Source: Alphaproteobacteria bacterium MarineAlpha10_Bin3
Lineage (GTDB): Bacteria > Pseudomonadota > Alphaproteobacteria > UBA8366 > GCA-2717185
Length of the DNA stretch: 8,605 nt
Reading direction: 5' to 3'
NCBI GenBank assembly: GCA_002937525.1
Contig: PTKA01000041.1
Span: forward strand, 1 to 8,605
Made by a program: the position numbers and the translations under genes. The notes below the pieces were generated by a model. The model saw only the letters and a program-made list of their open reading frames with translations. It was not told the origin of the DNA and searched no databases. Positions 5,904 through 8,605 of this stretch are shown here, piece by piece (positions within the stretch are counted from its first letter, which is position 1; each line of letters opens with the position of its first letter).

Positions 5904-7154
5904 TTGTTGAGCCAGCTTGCGACCTCGTCACCTCTGGAAAGCAACGGGCCGCGCGTCCAGGTGCTCAGTGACTGGCTGGTTCAGCAGGGCCTGCGCGGCA
6001 CGGCGCTGGAGGATCTGTTGGCCGGATTCTGCGAAGGGCTGCGGGCGCTGGGCCTGCCGCTATGGCGCTGCCATGTTTCGGTGCGCACCTTGCATCCCAA
6101 TTTCGAGGCGCTGAGCTTCCGCTGGCGCCCGCAGTCCGGCATCGTCAGGGAACCGATCCCCTATAGCGAGGAGACCAGCGAGGAATGGTCGTCGAGCCCG
6201 TTCCATCATATGTTTCAAACCGATAATTTCAGGCTTCGCCGGCGGTTGCGCGGACCTCATGCGCGCCTGGATTTTCCGATTCTGGTGGAATTCCGCGATC
6301 AGGGCGCCACCGATTATCTGGCCCGGATCACCCCCTTTGGCGATGACGGCATTATCGACGGCCGCACCGGTATCGTGTGCTCCTGGACGTCGGACCGGCC
6401 AGCGGGATTCAGCGATGTCGAGATCGCAATTCTCGACCGGTTGCAGCCGCGTCTGGCGCTGACCGTCAAGACGGTTCTGGGGCTGGAAATCACCCGCAAC
6501 GTCGTCGATGCTTATGTCGGCCCGAAAACCGGCCGGCGCATCCTGCGCGGTGAAATACGTCGCGGCGCCACCGAAACGATCCACGCGGTCATCTTTTATG
6601 CCGATCTGCGCGGCTTCACGGCGTTGAGCGACCGGGTGGCGCGCGACGAACTGGTGCCGATGCTGGACCAATATCTTGAATGTATCGTCCAGCCGGTCGT
6701 CGATCATGGCGGCGAGGTGCTGAAATTCATGGGCGGCGGGCTGCTCGTGACATTCGATCTCGACGCCACCGGCGAGGATTCGATCTGCCGCATCGCCCTG
6801 GATTCGACGGTCACGGCGTTGCGCTTGACCCGGGAACTCAATACGGTCCGCGCCGCCGCCGGAAAGCCCACGACCGGCCTCGACGTGGCGCTGCATTTGG
6901 GCGACGTCCTGTATGGTAATGTCGGTGGGCGCGACCGGCTCGACTTCACGGTCATCGGTCCGGCCGTGAACGAAGCCAGCAGGATCGAAGGCCTGTGCGA
7001 CCAGGTTGGCCGCCGGCTGCTTATTTCGGACAGCTTCGCCAGTGCCGCGACCCAATGCACCGGCCAGTTGGTATCGGTCGGCAAATTCCAGCTGCGGGGC
7101 CTGGCGCGGGAACAGGAGATTTTCTCCCTGGATATTCCCGAAGCGATGGCGTGA
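5904..7154 (+). CDS. Class III adenylate/guanylate cyclase-like protein with degenerate metal site
   Basis: This 416-aa protein has an N-terminal sensor-like region (about 24-190, including GTALEDLLAGFCEGLRALGL and VRTLHPNFEALSFRWRP) and a C-terminal class III cyclase domain (about 225-410). That architecture is common in alphaproteobacterial cyclases. Catalytic landmarks are the first metal Asp D234 in FYADLRGFT, Lys274 and Thr349 (the Lys/Thr purine-specifying pair of class IIIb adenylate cyclases), HLGDVLYGNVG (331-341), and Asn356/Arg360 in VNEASR (transition-state residues). The second metal-binding Asp, normally in KF-hydrophobic-GDG, is Gly278 here (KFMGGG; codon GGC where GAC would be expected), so activity may be reduced or lost. 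The start chosen is TTG 5904, which has GGAGG at 5892-5896 (7 nt). TTG 5784 or ATG 5871 would extend the frame through sequence with leader-like codon use. dgcN follows after 29 nt. Product identity (cAMP) is inferred. Confidence 0.85.
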   Translation: MLSQLATSSPLESNGPRVQVLSDWLVQQGLRGTALEDLLAGFCEGLRALGLPLWRCHVSVRTLHPNFEALSFRWRPQSGIVREPIPYSEETSEEWSSSPFHHMFQTDNFRLRRRLRGPHARLDFPILVEFRDQGATDYLARITPFGDDGIIDGRTGIVCSWTSDRPAGFSDVEIAILDRLQPRLALTVKTVLGLEITRNVVDAYVGPKTGRRILRGEIRRGATETIHAVIFYADLRGFTALSDRVARDELVPMLDQYLECIVQPVVDHGGEVLKFMGGGLLVTFDLDATGEDSICRIALDSTVTALRLTRELNTVRAAAGKPTTGLDVALHLGDVLYGNVGGRDRLDFTVIGPAVNEASRIEGLCDQVGRRLLISDSFASAATQCTGQLVSVGKFQLRGLAREQEIFSLDIPEAMA

Positions 7155-7183
7155 CGAATGAAAACCGGGGGGACAAGAAAACC

Positions 7184-8182
7184 GTGAAAATTGCCAATCC
7201 GTATTTGATGTTTTTGGGCGACGCGCCCGATCAACTGGCCGCGAAGATGGCGAACGGGGTCGCCAAATGGCGCCCGGACTGGTGCATCGGACAGTTCCGC
7301 CTGGCGAACTGCAAGGCCGATATCGGCCTGGCCGATATGTCGCTGGAGGAAGCCGCCGCGGCGGGTGCGCGCACGCTGGTTGTCGGGGTGGTGAACCAGG
7401 GCGGATTTTTGCCCGATAGCTGGATTTCATCGCTGGAAAAGGCGCTTGATCTTGGCATGGATGTCGCCAGCGGGTTGCATATGCGGCTGACCGATTTGCC
7501 GGGTTTCGCGGCAAAAGCCAAACGGCTTGGCCGCAATCTGTACGACGCCCGCCATCCGACCCGCGACTTTGCCGTCGGCAAGGGCAAGTTTCGGACCGGC
7601 AAGCGGTTGCTGACCGTCGGCACCGACGTATCGGTCGGCAAGATGTTCACGTCGCTTTCCATCGAAGCCGAAATGAAGGCGCGCGGCATGAAAGCCGATT
7701 TCCGGGCCACCGGGCAGACCGGAATATTCATCGCCGGCGACGGCGTGTCGGTCGATGCGGTGGTCGCCGATTTCATTTCGGGCGCGACCGAATGGCTGTC
7801 GCCCGATAATGACGCCGATCACTGGGATATCATCGAAGGGCAGGGATCGCTGTTCCACGCCTCCTATGCCGGGGTCAGTCTGGGTCTGCTGCACGGCTCG
7901 CAACCCGACGCGATCGTTCTTTGCCATGAACCGACCCGGCCGCATATGCGCGGCACGCCGCACATGCCGATGCCCGGCTTGCAACGCTGTATCGACGCCA
8001 ATATCGCCGCCGCCCGCTTGATCAATGTCGATACAAGATGCATCGGCGTCTCGTTGAACACCTCGGCGTTCTCCCAATCCGAAGCCGAACGCCTGCTGCA
8101 AGAAACCGAAGAGGCGCTTGGCTTGCCGTGCGTCGACGCCTTTCGGCAGGGGGCGGGGCGGTTGGTGGACGCGTTGGGCTGA
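7184..8182 (+). CDS. dgcN: DgcN-type N-acetyltransferase (DUF1611 family), D-glutamate catabolism
   Basis: This 332-aa protein of the former DUF1611 family matches DgcN, reported to N-acetylate D-glutamate as the first step of a D-glutamate catabolic route. The N-terminal domain begins NPYLMFLGDAPDQLAAK (5-21) and contains CKADIGLADMSLEEA (43-57) and TLVVGVVNQGG (64-74). The C-terminal half is a P-loop-like domain with GTDVSVGKM (146-154), RATGQTGI (174-181), GDGVSVDAVVADFISGA (185-201) and the Walker-B-like IEGQGSL (217-223). HEPTRPHMRG (248-257) is also conserved. GTG 7184 is preferred because it places the family's usual start a few residues before PYL and has a G-rich SD (7167-7173). GTG 7151, overlapping the cyclase stop as GTGA, is the alternative and adds 11 residues. 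dgcA follows after 4 nt. The assignment to the family is firm; the D-glutamate substrate rests on the neighbouring dgcA. Confidence 0.88.
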   Translation: MKIANPYLMFLGDAPDQLAAKMANGVAKWRPDWCIGQFRLANCKADIGLADMSLEEAAAAGARTLVVGVVNQGGFLPDSWISSLEKALDLGMDVASGLHMRLTDLPGFAAKAKRLGRNLYDARHPTRDFAVGKGKFRTGKRLLTVGTDVSVGKMFTSLSIEAEMKARGMKADFRATGQTGIFIAGDGVSVDAVVADFISGATEWLSPDNDADHWDIIEGQGSLFHASYAGVSLGLLHGSQPDAIVLCHEPTRPHMRGTPHMPMPGLQRCIDANIAAARLINVDTRCIGVSLNTSAFSQSEAERLLQETEEALGLPCVDAFRQGAGRLVDALG

Positions 8183-8186
8183 ATCC

Positions 8187-8605
8187 GTGCGGTCGCTGAA
8201 AATCAGCCACGAAACCTGGCCGCTGGCCAAGGCGTTGACGATTTCGCGGGGCAGCCGGCACGCCGCTGAAATCGTCCTGGTCGAAATCCGCGACGGCGAT
8301 GCGGCGGGGCGCGGCGAATGCATGCCCTATGCCCATTACGGCGAGAGCGTGCCGGCGGTCATCGCCGATATCGAGGCCTTGCGCGGCGCGATTGCCGATG
8401 GGCTTGACCGGGCCGGGTTGGGCTCGGCGCTGCCGCCTGGTGCGGCCCGCAACGCGGTCGATTGCGCGCTGTGGGATCTGGCCGCCAAACAGACCGGCCG
8501 CCCGGTCTGGCGGTTGGCCGGGCTTGGCGCGCCGCGCCCCCTGGTGACCGCCTATACGTTGGGGGCGGATACGCCGGACGCCATGGCCGCGGCCGCCAGG
8601 GCGAA
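8187..8605 (+). CDS. dgcA: DgcA-type N-acetyl-D-glutamate racemase (enolase superfamily), 3' truncated by window end
   Basis: The first 139 codons of an enolase-superfamily enzyme related to dipeptide epimerases are present, and the frame runs off the window at 8605. The capping-domain signature is visible: ISRGSR (19-24), IVLVEIRDG (29-37), GRGECMPYAHYGES (41-54) and AARNAVDCALWDLAAKQTG (86-104). The start of the barrel (TAYTLG, 121-126) follows. Next to dgcN this points to DgcA, which racemises N-acetyl-D-glutamate to the L form. The catalytic Lys residues and metal ligands lie beyond the window and cannot be checked. GTG at 8187 lies 4 nt after the dgcN stop, and the SD is weak, which suggests coupling to dgcN. 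An Ala-Glu/Ala-xx dipeptide epimerase is the alternative if context is ignored. Confidence 0.85.
   Translation, partial: MRSLKISHETWPLAKALTISRGSRHAAEIVLVEIRDGDAAGRGECMPYAHYGESVPAVIADIEALRGAIADGLDRAGLGSALPPGAARNAVDCALWDLAAKQTGRPVWRLAGLGAPRPLVTAYTLGADTPDAMAAAARA

Noticed and set aside
7151..7186. GTG 7151 as the dgcN start, overlapping the cyclase stop as GTGA
   Set aside because: The overlap is attractive, but it adds a charged 11-residue extension not usual for the family and has no SD; GTG 7184 has a G-rich SD and gives the usual N-terminus. Not fully excluded.
6060..7514. Long minus-strand open frame (484 codons) opposite the cyclase and dgcN
   Set aside because: It is antisense to two genes with clear motifs, its product is rich in Arg/Pro/Gln without recognisable domains, and high GC3 on the plus strand commonly leaves such frames open.

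Overview
The window looks like a chromosomal stretch from a GC-rich alphaproteobacterium, probably Rhodospirillales-like. The evidence is strong G/C preference at third codon positions, a three-gene proton-translocating transhydrogenase (pntAA-pntAB-pntB) laid out as in Rhodospirillum rubrum, a class III nucleotide cyclase, and DgcN/DgcA homologues. The taxonomic assignment is inference from gene content and style. No rRNA, tRNA, CRISPR array or insertion sequence was seen.

Layout. (1) 38-3058, plus strand: pntAA, pntAB and pntB encode the NAD(P) transhydrogenase that uses the proton gradient to make NADPH. The first ~540 bp of pntAA has clearly different codon use from the rest of the gene, which suggests a recombination or assembly junction near 575-600. 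(2) 3059-3454: a gene-free region with a hairpin after pntB, then a very AT-rich island (about 28% GC by hand count over 3181-3360). The island carries a near-consensus CRP-type site placed like a class II activator site over a candidate promoter, and a perfect 13-bp palindrome. (3) 3455-3766, plus: a small exported protein of unknown function. (4) 3786-4900, minus: a DUF3179 exported protein with a CPLC motif, preceded by and overlapping (ATGA) a 48-codon ORF whose first ~24 residues look like the N-terminus of a TauD/TfdA-type dioxygenase. (5) 4964-5647, plus: a glutathione S-transferase resembling the YfcG/YghU group. (6) 5648-8605, plus: a candidate promoter, a long leader with a strong hairpin, a class III adenylate cyclase-like protein lacking one metal-binding Asp, then dgcN and the 5' part of dgcA, tightly spaced as in an operon.

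How it may fit together. DgcN and DgcA convert D-glutamate to its N-acetyl form and racemise that, a route for using D-glutamate (for example from peptidoglycan). The cyclase directly upstream could tie this locus to cAMP-type signalling, and a CRP-like site lies about 2.6 kb upstream of the cyclase. The GST and transhydrogenase both concern glutathione/NADPH redox economy, but nothing in the sequence links them in regulation. The most interesting points are the Asp-to-Gly change in the cyclase metal site, the dioxygenase-like remnant coupled to the DUF3179 gene, the codon-use break inside pntAA, and the cyclase-dgcN-dgcA arrangement. None amounts on its own to a demonstrated new system.
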